A stretch of DNA of 64,000 bases from Rhizobiaceae bacterium (GCA_030065115.1 JASJDO010000001.1:1-64000), one strand, 5' to 3'. Positions 9,746 through 19,578 are shown, counted from the first letter of the stretch. Program-made: numbers and translations. The notes: generated by a model not told the origin, from the sequence alone.

Positions 9746-12700
9746 CGCTGTCCTCTTCCCCAAAGGACCATTCGCGGACGCGGGCCAGATGATCATAATC
9801 ACCGCTCATTTCGCTATCCTTGAACGGGGCGTAGCGCGAGATGTATCCTTGATCCGGGTTTGAGTAGGCGGTTACGAGTTCTTGCAGGTTGTCGCTAGCT
9901 CTCAAAACTATTTCATCAATGGGATTTTTTGCGTCGGCAATCTTTTCGGCTCCAATTTTTTCGCCGGTTCTAAGTCGTAGATATTTCATGTCTGCAACAT
10001 GTGAGCTCACCAGTCCTTCAAAACCACCGCGTTGCGCAATCAAAGCCTCCAATGCAAGTTGGGGCGAAAGCGTTCTCGCCTGATCCTTGCTTGGGCTTCC
10101 TCCGGTCTTGTAGTCGAACAGATTGATGTCACCGGATTTGAGGACATCGATCCGATCTGCACGTGCCCTTAGCGTAAATTCGGTTTCGCCAATTTTTGTT
10201 TCACCTTCAATCTCCGTCAGGATCGCCTTGCACTGCACTGAAGCCTGATACTCGGTTTCCCACTCGACATAGGCTTTCGCGATTTCGGCAAAGCGCAATA
10301 CCCACACCCTTTCAATATCGGCGGGCAATTGCTGTTCCTTGATTGCTTGCGATGCAATATCGATCAGATGGCTCAGGCGCTGCGTTACGGGCAGGCAGGG
10401 CCCGTCCGTTTTGACGTAATTCTCCAATATCGCGTGATACAGGGTCCCTTTCAGCAGATGATCAGCCTCGCGCTCCAACGGCTCAATTGGGGATAGTTTC
10501 AGTATCCGTTTTGCGTAAAGTGCATAGGGATCCCGTATCCACGTTTCGATATCCGTGACAGGAAGTCCCCTGGGGCGCGCTTCAAGAGGTGGTTTTTCAT
10601 TGGGGCGTTTTGCTCGTTCACCGTGTTTCGTCGATGCATCCAAAGCATTTGCATATTCTACATATCGGTTGCCGCGCGATTTTATCGTCGCGGTCAGGTC
10701 TTCTCCCAACAACGCGGTTAGCCGTTGTAGCCAACGTGAGGCAACTGTGGGCGACTTATCAACGCGGCCTGCCCGTGAATAGAAAACTTCCTTTGCGCCG
10801 CTCAATTGTTGAAAATCGTGGGCAGCAAGGCCGGTGCGGCGTTCCGGTGAAGGCATATTGAGTTGACGCCGAAGAGTCCTGTTCAGAAACGCGTCGCTTC
10901 TACTGTTCTGTGGCCAGGTATCTTCATTAAGGCCTGCCAGAATGACACGGTCATGCTTGAGCAAGCGTACTTCCAACGGGCCATAGATATGTAATCTTGG
11001 ATGTGTGTTCCCACCTGTTCGGCTGACGCGACCGGAAAGCAGTGCATCAAGAATGTCAGGCACTTCTTCGAAATTGACTGCGTAATCTCCCGAGCGTCCG
11101 GTTAGAAGCTCCTGAAAGAAAGCGTCCAGCTCATTGGAACCCCTCGTCAGTGCCAGCGCGGTTTTGCCGTCTTCGCCCGTTGCAAGTGCTATTGCAGCCT
11201 GGCGCAGAGCATTTGATACATCAAAGAGCGTTGTTGCAGGTTTTAATTCAATCACAGGGGAGAAGATTTTATCAATCGTTTCGAGCCAGTCTTCAAGATC
11301 TGCAATAAACTGTTCGTCCAGGTATTCCACCTTTGTTGCGGTTCTTGGGTTTCCCAATAACTCCCGTTTTCGGTTGATGAAGAATTCCAGATAGGCACCT
11401 GCTCTTGGTGTATGGATGCTGCCTCGCAAGCAGAGCAGTTCGAAAATTCGTGCAAATGCTTCCGCTTTTTCTGACGTTCTACCAGCAAGGCATAGTGGAT
11501 TTTTCAGTAACGCAGTGATATCCGGATGGCTTGGAGTGTCTTGTGCTACTTTCATGATATTACGGACGAACACTCCTGCCGGAGTATTTATCAGCGGAAT
11601 GCCCGCAGAATCATCCACGCTCACACCAAATCGCAACAATTCCATGGATACTCTTTGTGCCAAGCTTCGGTCAGGTGTCACAAGCGCAGCATTTGAGGTT
11701 TCGTCCTCCAGAACTTCACGCATGGCGATTGCGATCGCCAGTGCTTCCTGGCGTTCATTAACGGCTTCGATGAGGGCAGTTTTCTCAAAAGCTTTTGATC
11801 TGTCTTTTGGTGTTGTAGCATCGAGGTTCAGGTGCCAGTCTGCGCTGAAATCAGACAAGGCAAGTGCCGTGCTGACGAGATCCGAACGCAATTTCAAATG
11901 TTGGGATGTGTTGCCCAGTTCGACAATGTTCGAGCGGTCAATACCAAGGAAACGGATTGTGCGTGCGAGCCCGAACTGTGGATGAGATTCGATAAGGGGA
12001 TCATCAGACAGTCTTGAATTTTGAAGCCTGTTCCATGCTTCATTTGACATCCCCATGTCCACGCCTGGAAGGACAATGGCGCCATCGAGCAAGTTGCCGA
12101 CAACCCGCAGCAACAATTGCGTACTGGGAACCGAGCCCGTTGTGCCTGCGACTATGACCGGTCCTTTCGGCGGTTTGGATTCATATCGCTCCGCGCGGGC
12201 ACGTAAAAGGCTTACTGCACGAACTGCCGGATCCATCAAGTCGTTTTCTTTAAGATGTTCGGGCCAGTAGTTCATGATGATTTTCAGGAATTCGGCTGTC
12301 AACCGCCACCAGTCGGCATATTCGTCCGGGACAAGCTCGTTTACGGTGTTCCAATCGGTTTCCTCCTGAACGATTTGGGTCAGAAGATTTGCAAGATCAT
12401 CGGCAAGTCTGATTGAATCAGCAGAGCTTGTAGGAATGAGGATGGTTTCATCGCCGAACAATTTCTGAATATTCGAAGCCAGCGTATCCTTCCAGGTTTG
12501 GATCAGCATTGCCAATTGCAATGTCCGGTCCAGAGCGCTTATTGATGTTGGAAGTGCGGCAAATTCTTCAACATCCACATCAATACCGAACTCATCATCG
12601 TCCGTGTCTCCTAGCGTGCGAATAGTGGGAAGAAGAGTAGCCGACCCTTCAAAACGTGCGAGAAAGGCGCTTGACAAAGCTCGGGCAGCCCGACGGTTTG

Positions 12701-12869
12701 GTACATAAATTGTTGCGTCTGCGAGCTTAAAAGGGTCTTTGCTAGGGCAAAACCCTTCGACAAGTACCCCATCCAGAATAGCATCGACGAGTGCATGAAG
12801 AAAATCGCTGCCGGGATGGACAGAAAACACGTTACCCAGAACATGCACGCGTTTGTCGGTGCTTTTCAA
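9738..12869 (-). CDS. addB: Double-strand break repair protein AddB
   Basis: AddB is the partner of AddA, an inactivated helicase-like subunit with a second nuclease domain that takes part in Chi recognition and end resection. The protein has 1043 residues, of the length seen in alphaproteobacterial AddB. It is poorly conserved overall. The diagnostic parts are the N-terminal PNRRAARALSSAFL region, GLNEDTWP and SRAGRVDKSPTVASRWL in the middle, and a C-terminal RADRIDV...LFDYKTGGSPSKDQA nuclease motif. It precedes addA with an eight-base overlap and follows the MurU-like gene by 50 bases, so the genes are probably one transcript. Confidence 0.95.
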   Translation of the reverse strand: MKSTDKRVHVLGNVFSVHPGSDFLHALVDAILDGVLVEGFCPSKDPFKLADATIYVPNRRAARALSSAFLARFEGSATLLPTIRTLGDTDDDEFGIDVDVEEFAALPTSISALDRTLQLAMLIQTWKDTLASNIQKLFGDETILIPTSSADSIRLADDLANLLTQIVQEETDWNTVNELVPDEYADWWRLTAEFLKIIMNYWPEHLKENDLMDPAVRAVSLLRARAERYESKPPKGPVIVAGTTGSVPSTQLLLRVVGNLLDGAIVLPGVDMGMSNEAWNRLQNSRLSDDPLIESHPQFGLARTIRFLGIDRSNIVELGNTSQHLKLRSDLVSTALALSDFSADWHLNLDATTPKDRSKAFEKTALIEAVNERQEALAIAIAMREVLEDETSNAALVTPDRSLAQRVSMELLRFGVSVDDSAGIPLINTPAGVFVRNIMKVAQDTPSHPDITALLKNPLCLAGRTSEKAEAFARIFELLCLRGSIHTPRAGAYLEFFINRKRELLGNPRTATKVEYLDEQFIADLEDWLETIDKIFSPVIELKPATTLFDVSNALRQAAIALATGEDGKTALALTRGSNELDAFFQELLTGRSGDYAVNFEEVPDILDALLSGRVSRTGGNTHPRLHIYGPLEVRLLKHDRVILAGLNEDTWPQNSRSDAFLNRTLRRQLNMPSPERRTGLAAHDFQQLSGAKEVFYSRAGRVDKSPTVASRWLQRLTALLGEDLTATIKSRGNRYVEYANALDASTKHGERAKRPNEKPPLEARPRGLPVTDIETWIRDPYALYAKRILKLSPIEPLEREADHLLKGTLYHAILENYVKTDGPCLPVTQRLSHLIDIASQAIKEQQLPADIERVWVLRFAEIAKAYVEWETEYQASVQCKAILTEIEGETKIGETEFTLRARADRIDVLKSGDINLFDYKTGGSPSKDQARTLSPQLALEALIAQRGGFEGLVSSHVADMKYLRLRTGEKIGAEKIADAKNPIDEIVLRASDNLQELVTAYSNPDQGYISRYAPFKDSEMSGDYDHLARVREWSFGEEDSDD

Positions 12870-12919
12870 ACTGATGGTTCGCGCTCCCGTTTTGCGCGAA
12901 TCCTTCGACGATTGTCGTG

Positions 12920-13675
12920 TCAGGCAGCGCTTTTTGCTATTGCGTCTTCAGCCTCATGGATCGCGTCAGGTGTTCCCACATGCAACCAAAGACCTTCTAG
13001 GCGTAGCCCAAAGAGCCGCTCTTTTTCAAGCGCTTCATCGAATTGTCTGTTGAGACTGAATGCCCCTGATGGTGCCGTGTCAAAAATCGATGGGTCGAGG
13101 ATTGCGGCACCTGCATAGGCGAAGGGAGCGACCTTGTGCTCAATCCTTCGCGTCAGGCGACCATCTGCATCCATCGTAAAATCGCCGCGCGAGCCAAATC
13201 CAACGGCTGTTGCCATTCCGGACAAGAGCAGAAGAATGTCCATTTCAGATGATTGCCAGAATTCTGCCATTCGTACGAGGTTGGGCTTGAACCCTTCGAT
13301 CCAGAAAGAATCTGCATTGAGCAGATAAAACGGGTCCTCTCCGAGCATTGGCAGGGCGTTTGCGATACCGCCGCCTGAATCGAGCAGTTCAGCACGCTCA
13401 TCTGAAATGTGAATTTTCATGTCACGACGTGATTGGACATGGTCTTCGATCTGGTCTGCGAGGTAGTGAACATTCAATACCACTTCTTCAACCCCTGCGC
13501 GTTGCAGTGCGTCAAGCGCATGGTCCAGCATGGGCTTCCCATAAACTTCGATCAAAGGTTTGGGGGTTGATTCTGTAATCGGGCGCATCCGGGTACCCAG
13601 ACCTGCCGCCAGGATCATCGCTTTTTTGGGCCCGTGTTCAGTTGTTACGGGGCATACAACCGTGCTTGTAGACAT
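12920..13675 (-). CDS. murU: Nucleotidyltransferase, probable N-acetylmuramate-1-phosphate uridylyltransferase
   Basis: The 251-residue protein is a sugar-phosphate nucleotidyltransferase of the GT-A fold. It has the nucleotide-binding AAGLGTRMRP signature and TPKPLIEVYGKPML, then LLNADSFW where the metal-binding aspartate sits. The neighbour upstream is a kinase of the AmgK type. In Pseudomonas and Caulobacter, AmgK phosphorylates N-acetylmuramate and MurU turns the product into UDP-MurNAc, a fosfomycin-insensitive recycling route. From family and context the MurU role is likely, but related enzymes use other sugar phosphates. The 15 or so residues before the nucleotide site are longer than usual, so the real start could be slightly further in. 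Confidence 0.8.
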   Translation of the reverse strand: MSTSTVVCPVTTEHGPKKAMILAAGLGTRMRPITESTPKPLIEVYGKPMLDHALDALQRAGVEEVVLNVHYLADQIEDHVQSRRDMKIHISDERAELLDSGGGIANALPMLGEDPFYLLNADSFWIEGFKPNLVRMAEFWQSSEMDILLLLSGMATAVGFGSRGDFTMDADGRLTRRIEHKVAPFAYAGAAILDPSIFDTAPSGAFSLNRQFDEALEKERLFGLRLEGLWLHVGTPDAIHEAEDAIAKSAA

Positions 13676-13756
13676 TTCGTCTCCTGTTCGGGCTTTGCCT
13701 CTCGCCCGATTCTCTTACGTTCTCTCTTGTTTCAACCATCTGATGCATTGAGTTTG

Positions 13757-15232
13757 TTACAATTTAATTACAGTTTCCAGCCAATCCCTGTATTCGGACA
13801 ATATAGAATGATTGAGGCTGCGCTTCAGATATTCTTTCATTCTTGGCAAGTGTGAACGGTATTGTGGCTTGCCGTCGCGGATATCCAAACGAATGAAAAT
13901 ACCTAGGATCTTTGTTGTCCGCAGTGCAGACATGATAGCATAGCTCTCGCGAAAGACGGTTTCATCAAACTGTGAAGACGCACTCTTTCTCACTGAGATG
14001 TAGTGATCTACAAGCTGATTTTCCAGTCTCTCGCTAACATCAACACGGGCGTCTTGGGCAAGGGAAGCCACGTCATAGGCTTCCGGACCGATCAATGCAT
14101 CTTGAAAATCGATCAATCCGATTTGTTCTTTGGGAGTATCGCCCTCAAGCCAGATGATGTTTGGTGAGTGATAATCGCGGAGCACTAACGAAGACGGATG
14201 ATGTTGCGCTTTTTCAATGAGGGCTTCCCAAATTGAAGTGAATTGGGCCTCTTCAAATCCGCCGTCAGTTTCGTGAGGTAGATACCAGTCCTTGAAAAGT
14301 CCGGCTTCGATCATCATCACATCAACATCGTAAGTAGAGATGGTGTGTTTTCGACCAGAAGCAAAGTCGATTTGTTTTTCGAAGCGTTCCTGATGAACTT
14401 CAGCAAGCAGAGCGGTTGCGGACATATACCGCTCTGGAATGGGTTGCTTTTTCTCATCGATAATAAGTTGAGCGCCCAGATTTTCGGTCACAAGTAGTCC
14501 GGATTCCAGATCTTTGGCGAGAATTTCAGGCGCCCTGAAGCCATGCTCCCTCAGCGTCTTTGCGATGGCGACAAAAGCTGAAACATCTTCAGCCAGGCGC
14601 GCGATCTGACTGTAGGGTTTGCCATTCAAGACTGGTGGACCATCCGTCATCGCCGGCGAATTCATTAGGATCAGTTTTTCTTCGCCAATCGTTTCGTAGG
14701 CGCGGCTGGATGCATCACCGGTAAGGAACCTGCGGAGTTGATTCTTGTAACCGTGCGCTGCCATAAATTCGCGAATTTCGAAGCTGCGTTCAAGTCGCAT
14801 CATAGCAGCTTCGGGTCCGCTAATTTTGATTTCGCGTGCGTTTTCCCCGCTTTCATCCAGTTGGATCAGAATGGCGTTTTCCGGAATTTTGTCAAATACG
14901 TTCTGCGGCCATTCCATAAGAACGCAGCCGGTCTCCAACTGCTCCGACCAACCAAGTTCATCAAGTTCATCGATGCGAGAAATCCGGTACAGGTCATAGT
15001 GAAATACTGGAAACCTTGCATCATAGGCTTGGCAGATCGTGTATGTGGGACTTGGTACTTCTAATGCTTCATTTTCCGCGATCTGGCGAATGATTGCACG
15101 GGCGAGTGTTGATTTGCCAACCCCTAGATCGCCGGACAGAAGCACCAGGTCGCCGGCTTTCAATCCACAAGCGAGTTCAGCTCCCAGGTGTTCGGTTTCA
15201 ACTTGGTTCTGGGTAGTGACACAGATTGCCAT
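13757..15232 (-). CDS. TsaE / AmgK-like sugar kinase fusion protein
   Basis: This 491-residue protein has two parts. Residues 1 to about 145 are TsaE, the ATPase that drives the t6A37 tRNA-modifying TsaBDE complex, with Walker A GDLGVGKST (34-42), PSPTYT, VFHYDLYRI and ELGW. The rest is an aminoglycoside-phosphotransferase-fold kinase with TGDASSRAYE, the catalytic LRDYHSPNIIW loop and the metal-binding GLIDFQDA. The kinase half resembles AmgK, the N-acetylmuramate/N-acetylglucosamine anomeric kinase, and a MurU-like gene follows. The fusion is common in Hyphomicrobiales, so it is unlikely to be a frameshift artefact. Its start lies 3 bases after the stop of the DivL-like gene. Confidence 0.92.
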   Translation of the reverse strand: MAICVTTQNQVETEHLGAELACGLKAGDLVLLSGDLGVGKSTLARAIIRQIAENEALEVPSPTYTICQAYDARFPVFHYDLYRISRIDELDELGWSEQLETGCVLMEWPQNVFDKIPENAILIQLDESGENAREIKISGPEAAMMRLERSFEIREFMAAHGYKNQLRRFLTGDASSRAYETIGEEKLILMNSPAMTDGPPVLNGKPYSQIARLAEDVSAFVAIAKTLREHGFRAPEILAKDLESGLLVTENLGAQLIIDEKKQPIPERYMSATALLAEVHQERFEKQIDFASGRKHTISTYDVDVMMIEAGLFKDWYLPHETDGGFEEAQFTSIWEALIEKAQHHPSSLVLRDYHSPNIIWLEGDTPKEQIGLIDFQDALIGPEAYDVASLAQDARVDVSERLENQLVDHYISVRKSASSQFDETVFRESYAIMSALRTTKILGIFIRLDIRDGKPQYRSHLPRMKEYLKRSLNHSILSEYRDWLETVIKL

Positions 15233-15235
15233 GCA

Positions 15236-17770
15236 TCAAGCTGCCGCTGGATTGGAATTGGCTGCGTTTTCAATGGCAGGGTGATCGCGATCAGCTGAGT
15301 CTGCAGGAATTTCCTTCTGCGGGAACCTGCAGAGGAAAGAAGCACCGCTTTCTGCTGTTTCTTCAAGCTGAACAGACCCACCGTGAAGTTCTACAAAGCC
15401 TTTGACGATCGAAAGGCCGAGACCGGTTCCGGTTCGTTTGCCGGTTGCAGGTTCAGATTCAAAGCGGTTGAAGATGTGCTCTCGCTTTTCTGCGTCCACT
15501 CCGGGTCCTTCGTCACGAACCCGCAAGTCATAATATCCGTCCGATAGCGCACCGGAAATGGATATTGTGCTGTTTTCGGGAGAGAAGTTTACTGCGTTTG
15601 AAATCAGGTTCTTCAAGATCTGGCAGAATCGGTCACTGTCTGCGACCAGATAGTCCGCTTGCTTTGCAACATGCACATTGATCTGCAGGCTCTTTTGCTG
15701 GATCGGCTCAATCAGCGAGACAAGAACACTGTCGATAGAGGACTGGAAGCCAACATTGGTGAGGTTCAACTCGACGGTTTCAGCATCGATGGACGCAAGA
15801 TCAAGAATGTCATCCACGAGTGTGCGCAAGACCTGAACGGAAGAATGAATATGTCCGAGATACTCGTTTTGCTTCTTGTTCAATTCACCAATTTCTGGCG
15901 TGCCAAGCAATTCACCAAATCCTGATATGCTGGTGAGCGGAGCGCGCAGCTCATAAGAGACGTGTTGGATAAATTTGCTCTTTAGAAGATCAGAAGCCTC
16001 CAGAGCCTCGGCGCGTTCCTTAAGGGCCTTTTCAAAGTTCACATTGGCTGAAATGTCGACCATTGTCAGCATGGACTGGCCTTCTGGCAGCGGTACTACG
16101 GAATATTCCAGCGTTTTGTCGCTTCGCAAATGCATGCGTCCGCTGATGCCATCCCTCTGGTCGTCAAAGCCGGTAATCTTGCCCAGGATCACGTGCAAAT
16201 CCTGCTCATTGGAAATGCTATCGTTCCAGTCCCGGATGATGCCGGAAATATGGATGCCCTCAGCAACTTCTATCCCTGCATTTGCCCAAAGTTCCTCGAG
16301 TGCCGGATTAAACAGTTTCAGTTTTCCGTCAGACGCGAACACAGCAACGGCTTCGGACAGATGATCAAGGGTTTCACCCTGTATGCGAATTAGTGAGTTG
16401 TAATTGCTTTCCAGCGCAAGGCGCTCGGTGACATTTTCAAACACCCAGGCTGCTCCGCCGGTATTCTGTGGGCTCACTACAACCCGAACTGTTTGCCCAT
16501 CCATCAGATGCCACCACTCTTCAGAGGTTTCCAGGGCCTGGTAGATTTCAAGCTGGCCATCGCGCCATTTTCGCCAGTCAGGATGATCTGGGAGCAATTT
16601 GCCATCCCGCATGGCATCAAGAACCTCGGCGTTCGATGGCGAAGAATCCAGAAAAGCAGAATCCAATTGCCATAATTGCTGAAAGCCACTGTTGAAGAAT
16701 ACGAGCTTTTTCGATTTGTCGAAAATTGCAACCGCAGTAGCAAGTTGATCCAGCATTCGCGCATGGCTGTCATTCGTTTCTTCGAGCATTCTGCGCGTTT
16801 GCTCCAAGTCACTCTTGTCGATGGCAATTCCTGCGGTTCCCGCTTCTGACCGCATTCCGAATACTTCCAGACGCTTTCGATCGCCGGCAACCGTAGCGGG
16901 AACTTCTTCATGAAACAGGTTGCCATCCGCATCTGCCTCGTGAATACGGTCTCTCAGTCCTGGATCGAACAGATCGAGATTTTTCTGAACAACATCTTTC
17001 GGGGTTTCACCATCAACGGCATCAGTGTAAGCGCTGTTGACCCATGAAAGTTTGCCTTCCTCAGACCTGATCCAGAATGGCATTGGCAGTTTGCGAAGAA
17101 GATTTTCGAGGGTGGAGAAGGTCGTTTCCAAGCGCTCATGTTTTGTCTTGAGCTTGACGTGTTCTTCGCGTTCTTTTTCAAGATTGGAAAACCGCGCATA
17201 GGCGTAGCTGCCTGATGTATTGCCTGTGACGTTAAGAATCGTAACATTTTTGGCTCTAAGCGTTGTTTCAAATGTTCTGCCCTCTTCACACAACTCCCTG
17301 ATCATTCGGTCAAGTGTTTCTGAGGATGCAGCATCTGCCCAAGCACTGAAATTTAAAAAGACATCGAGGGCGTCTGGCGCGCCGACGGAAGTCGATAGTG
17401 TTCCATAGCTGACAGGCTGCTCATCCTGGTTCCAAACAATTGTCATTTGTCCAGGATTTGTAAGCAGCGCTTCGTTTCTGTCGTTTGCAGCCTTGAGTTC
17501 TGTTATTCCGACCTTTAATGCCCGGTTTTCTTCTGAAACGCGTGCACGCTCCCTTATCATCCAGAAGGCAGACAGCAACGCAAAGCTCATCGCGCCGCCG
17601 AACACAGCAAGCATGAGAATGGAAGTGCCGTTTAGCGGAACAGGTAGATTGGAAACACTGAATGTGTCTTGCTGAGCGAATGCTGGAAACGTGTTCAGGC
17701 CAGCAGTAAACGCTGTTGTGGACGCCAGCAATTTGCGTAAACGGTGTTTCTTAAAACAAGTTACCTTCAA
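15236..17770 (-). CDS. divL: DivL-like PAS sensor pseudokinase with tyrosine in the H-box
   Basis: This is a large cell-cycle type sensor kinase. From the N-terminus: a likely signal-peptide stretch ending FPAFAQQ, a membrane helix (SILMLAVFGGAMSFALLSAF), a coiled coil, several PAS-like domains, and a histidine-kinase core. The H-box reads HVSYELRAPL, with tyrosine (codon 15953-15955) where the phospho-accepting histidine should be. This is the hallmark of Caulobacter DivL, an allosteric regulator of CckA. The ATP-binding N, G1 and G2 boxes are intact. The start is uncertain: a TTG at 17770 gives a sensible signal peptide, an ATG at 17848 is possible, and longer frames run into the ahcY terminator. 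The gene ends 3 bases before the TsaE fusion. Confidence 0.85.
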   Translation of the reverse strand: MKVTCFKKHRLRKLLASTTAFTAGLNTFPAFAQQDTFSVSNLPVPLNGTSILMLAVFGGAMSFALLSAFWMIRERARVSEENRALKVGITELKAANDRNEALLTNPGQMTIVWNQDEQPVSYGTLSTSVGAPDALDVFLNFSAWADAASSETLDRMIRELCEEGRTFETTLRAKNVTILNVTGNTSGSYAYARFSNLEKEREEHVKLKTKHERLETTFSTLENLLRKLPMPFWIRSEEGKLSWVNSAYTDAVDGETPKDVVQKNLDLFDPGLRDRIHEADADGNLFHEEVPATVAGDRKRLEVFGMRSEAGTAGIAIDKSDLEQTRRMLEETNDSHARMLDQLATAVAIFDKSKKLVFFNSGFQQLWQLDSAFLDSSPSNAEVLDAMRDGKLLPDHPDWRKWRDGQLEIYQALETSEEWWHLMDGQTVRVVVSPQNTGGAAWVFENVTERLALESNYNSLIRIQGETLDHLSEAVAVFASDGKLKLFNPALEELWANAGIEVAEGIHISGIIRDWNDSISNEQDLHVILGKITGFDDQRDGISGRMHLRSDKTLEYSVVPLPEGQSMLTMVDISANVNFEKALKERAEALEASDLLKSKFIQHVSYELRAPLTSISGFGELLGTPEIGELNKKQNEYLGHIHSSVQVLRTLVDDILDLASIDAETVELNLTNVGFQSSIDSVLVSLIEPIQQKSLQINVHVAKQADYLVADSDRFCQILKNLISNAVNFSPENSTISISGALSDGYYDLRVRDEGPGVDAEKREHIFNRFESEPATGKRTGTGLGLSIVKGFVELHGGSVQLEETAESGASFLCRFPQKEIPADSADRDHPAIENAANSNPAAA

Positions 17771-18037
17771 TCGATCATACGCCCTGAGGATCCAGTGATT
17801 TTCACGCGAACATAAAGCCCAGACAGTTTTGCAACTGCTGGCTGACATACGCGCAATACACTCTAGAAAACCTGTTTTATAAACAGGTCCAAACCCTGGC
17901 ATGCCAATGGTCCCCTCGCCGAACGATTCCCAAGCCTGCCCTGCCCTATCATTCCCCAGCTCTTGTGGCTGATTCGTGGAAATATTTGATTCTCGATAGA
18001 CTATACAATTCGCGATTCTGCTGGAAGAGTCGCGGGC
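17771..18037. other. Non-coding gap between ahcY terminator and the DivL-like gene
   Basis: About 270 bases upstream of the DivL-like gene. The frame stays open by chance, but the translated residues look unlike any domain and the far end is the ahcY terminator. The region probably holds the DivL-like promoter. I see no strong palindrome or RNA gene in it. Confidence 0.5.
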
Positions 18038-18074
18038 AAAAAAATATCCGCCCACTTTGTCAAGCGAGCGGATA
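18038..18074 (-). terminator. Intrinsic terminator of ahcY
   Basis: On the minus strand TATCCGC pairs with GCGGATA, with wobble pairs extending the helix inward, and seven T follow directly (18038-18044 on the plus strand). It begins about 30 bases after the ahcY stop and separates ahcY from the DivL-like gene. Confidence 0.9.
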
Positions 18075-18102
18075 CTATATGTTGTGGATAGTACGAACTA
18101 AA

Positions 18103-19497
18103 TCAGTACCTGTAGTGTTCTGGCTTGTACGGGCCCTCGGTTGTCACTCCGATATACTCAGCCTGTTCCTGTGAAAGCTCTGTCAATTGAACACCAATCT
18201 TTGCCAAATGCAGTCGGGCAACCTTCTCGTCGAGATGTTTCGGCAGGATATATACTTCGTTGTTGTACTCATCGCCTTTAGTCCAAAGCTCGATCTGCGC
18301 GAGGACCTGGTTGGTGAAAGAAGCAGACATCACAAATGACGGGTGACCGGTTGCGTTGCCCAGATTGAGCAGGCGGCCTTGGGACAGAAGGATCATGCGA
18401 TTGCCGTTTGGCATCTCGTACATGTCTACCTGATCCTTAATGTTCGTCATTTTCAGGTTTTGCAAACTTGCGACCTGAATTTCGTTGTCAAAGTGACCGA
18501 TATTGCCAACAATCGCCATGTCCTTCATCTCACGCATATGCTCGAGACGGATAATGTCCTTGTTGCCAGTAGTGGTGATGAAGATATCTGCGTCTGAAAC
18601 CGCATCTTCAAGTGTTGTGACTTCGAAACCATCCATGGCAGCCTGCAGTGCACAAATCGGGTCGATTTCTGTTACCTTTACACGTGCACCCGCACCACGT
18701 AGAGAAGCCGCAGAACCCTTGCCCACGTCGCCATAGCCACATACAACTGCGGTCTTGCCAGCCATCATGGTATCTGTTGCCCGGCGAATGCCGTCTACAA
18801 GAGATTCCTTACAGCCATATTTGTTGTCAAACTTTGACTTGGTGACGGAATCATTCACATTAATTGCAGGGAATGGAAGCTGACCATTTTTGTGCAATTC
18901 ATAGAGACGATGAACACCGGTTGTTGTTTCCTCTGAAACACCCTTGATCGCATCCCGTGTCTTGGTGAACCAGCCTGGGCTTTCTGCCATACGTTTCTTG
19001 ATCTGCGCTTTGATGACTTCTTCCTCCTCAGAAGAAGGTACCGGAATGATGTCTTCGCCAGCTTCTGCACGTGCGCCAAGAAGAACGTAGAGTGTTGCGT
19101 CACCACCATCGTCGAGAATGAGGTTTGGACCTTCATCAAACAAGAATGACTTGTCGAGATAGTCCCAGTGCTCTTCGAGGGTTTGACCTTTGATCGCAAA
19201 AACCGGAATGTTTGCGGCAGCAATCGCGGCAGCGGCGTGATCTTGTGTTGAAAAGATGTTGCACGATGCCCAGCGGACTTCTGCACCCAGTTCAACCAGG
19301 GTTTCAATCAGAACTGCAGTTTGAATGGTCATGTGCAGCGAGCCCACAATACGTGCGCCCTTCAGTGGCTTTGATTCTCCAAATTCTTCGCGGAGTGCCA
19401 TCAAGCCTGGCATTTCTGTTTCAGCGATATCAAGCTCTTTCCGGCCAAAATCTGCCAGCGAGATATCCTTCACTACGTAATCGGTAAAATCGGACAT
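18103..19497 (-). CDS. ahcY: Adenosylhomocysteinase
   Basis: AhcY hydrolyses S-adenosylhomocysteine to homocysteine and adenosine in the cytoplasm and so relieves product inhibition of methyltransferases. It is an NAD-dependent protein of 464 residues. Recognisable parts are [15 protein letters not shown], the [14 protein letters not shown] active-site stretch, [13 protein letters not shown], the NAD-binding [10 protein letters not shown], and the C-terminal HYRY that completes the NAD site. The ATG at 19497 was chosen because GAAGGA stands seven to eight bases upstream and the N-terminus [15 protein letters not shown] matches the family. A longer in-frame start lies within a palindromic promoter region. 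It has its own terminator. Confidence 0.98.
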   Translation of the reverse strand: MSDFTDYVVKDISLADFGRKELDIAETEMPGLMALREEFGESKPLKGARIVGSLHMTIQTAVLIETLVELGAEVRWASCNIFSTQDHAAAAIAAANIPVFAIKGQTLEEHWDYLDKSFLFDEGPNLILDDGGDATLYVLLGARAEAGEDIIPVPSSEEEEVIKAQIKKRMAESPGWFTKTRDAIKGVSEETTTGVHRLYELHKNGQLPFPAINVNDSVTKSKFDNKYGCKESLVDGIRRATDTMMAGKTAVVCGYGDVGKGSAASLRGAGARVKVTEIDPICALQAAMDGFEVTTLEDAVSDADIFITTTGNKDIIRLEHMREMKDMAIVGNIGHFDNEIQVASLQNLKMTNIKDQVDMYEMPNGNRMILLSQGRLLNLGNATGHPSFVMSASFTNQVLAQIELWTKGDEYNNEVYILPKHLDEKVARLHLAKIGVQLTELSQEQAEYIGVTTEGPYKPEHYRY

Positions 19498-19517
19498 GGG
19501 ATTTCCTTCAAAGGGTT

Positions 19518-19567
19518 GGAACGCACCTTTTGGGGTGTTTTGCGGTTCCATATCAGGAACGGAAGGA
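19518..19567 (-). promoter_or_regulatory. ahcY: ahcY leader with mutually exclusive short hairpins
   Basis: In the ahcY leader a GGAAC element (19545-19549) can pair with a GTTCC upstream of it (19556-19560) or with one downstream (19518-19522). The second pairing is extended by CACC/GGTG. In addition TCCTTC at 19562-19567 is complementary to the GAAGGA ribosome-binding site at 19504-19509. This could let the leader open or close the start site. The helices are short, and the sequence does not match the SAH riboswitch pattern I know, so a chance origin is possible. Confidence 0.3.
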
Positions 19568-19578
19568 TTCAGCAATAG

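Noticed and set aside
17849-18055. N-terminal extension of the DivL-like protein
   Set aside because: The extra residues run into the ahcY intrinsic terminator and show no domain; a start near the signal peptide is more likely.
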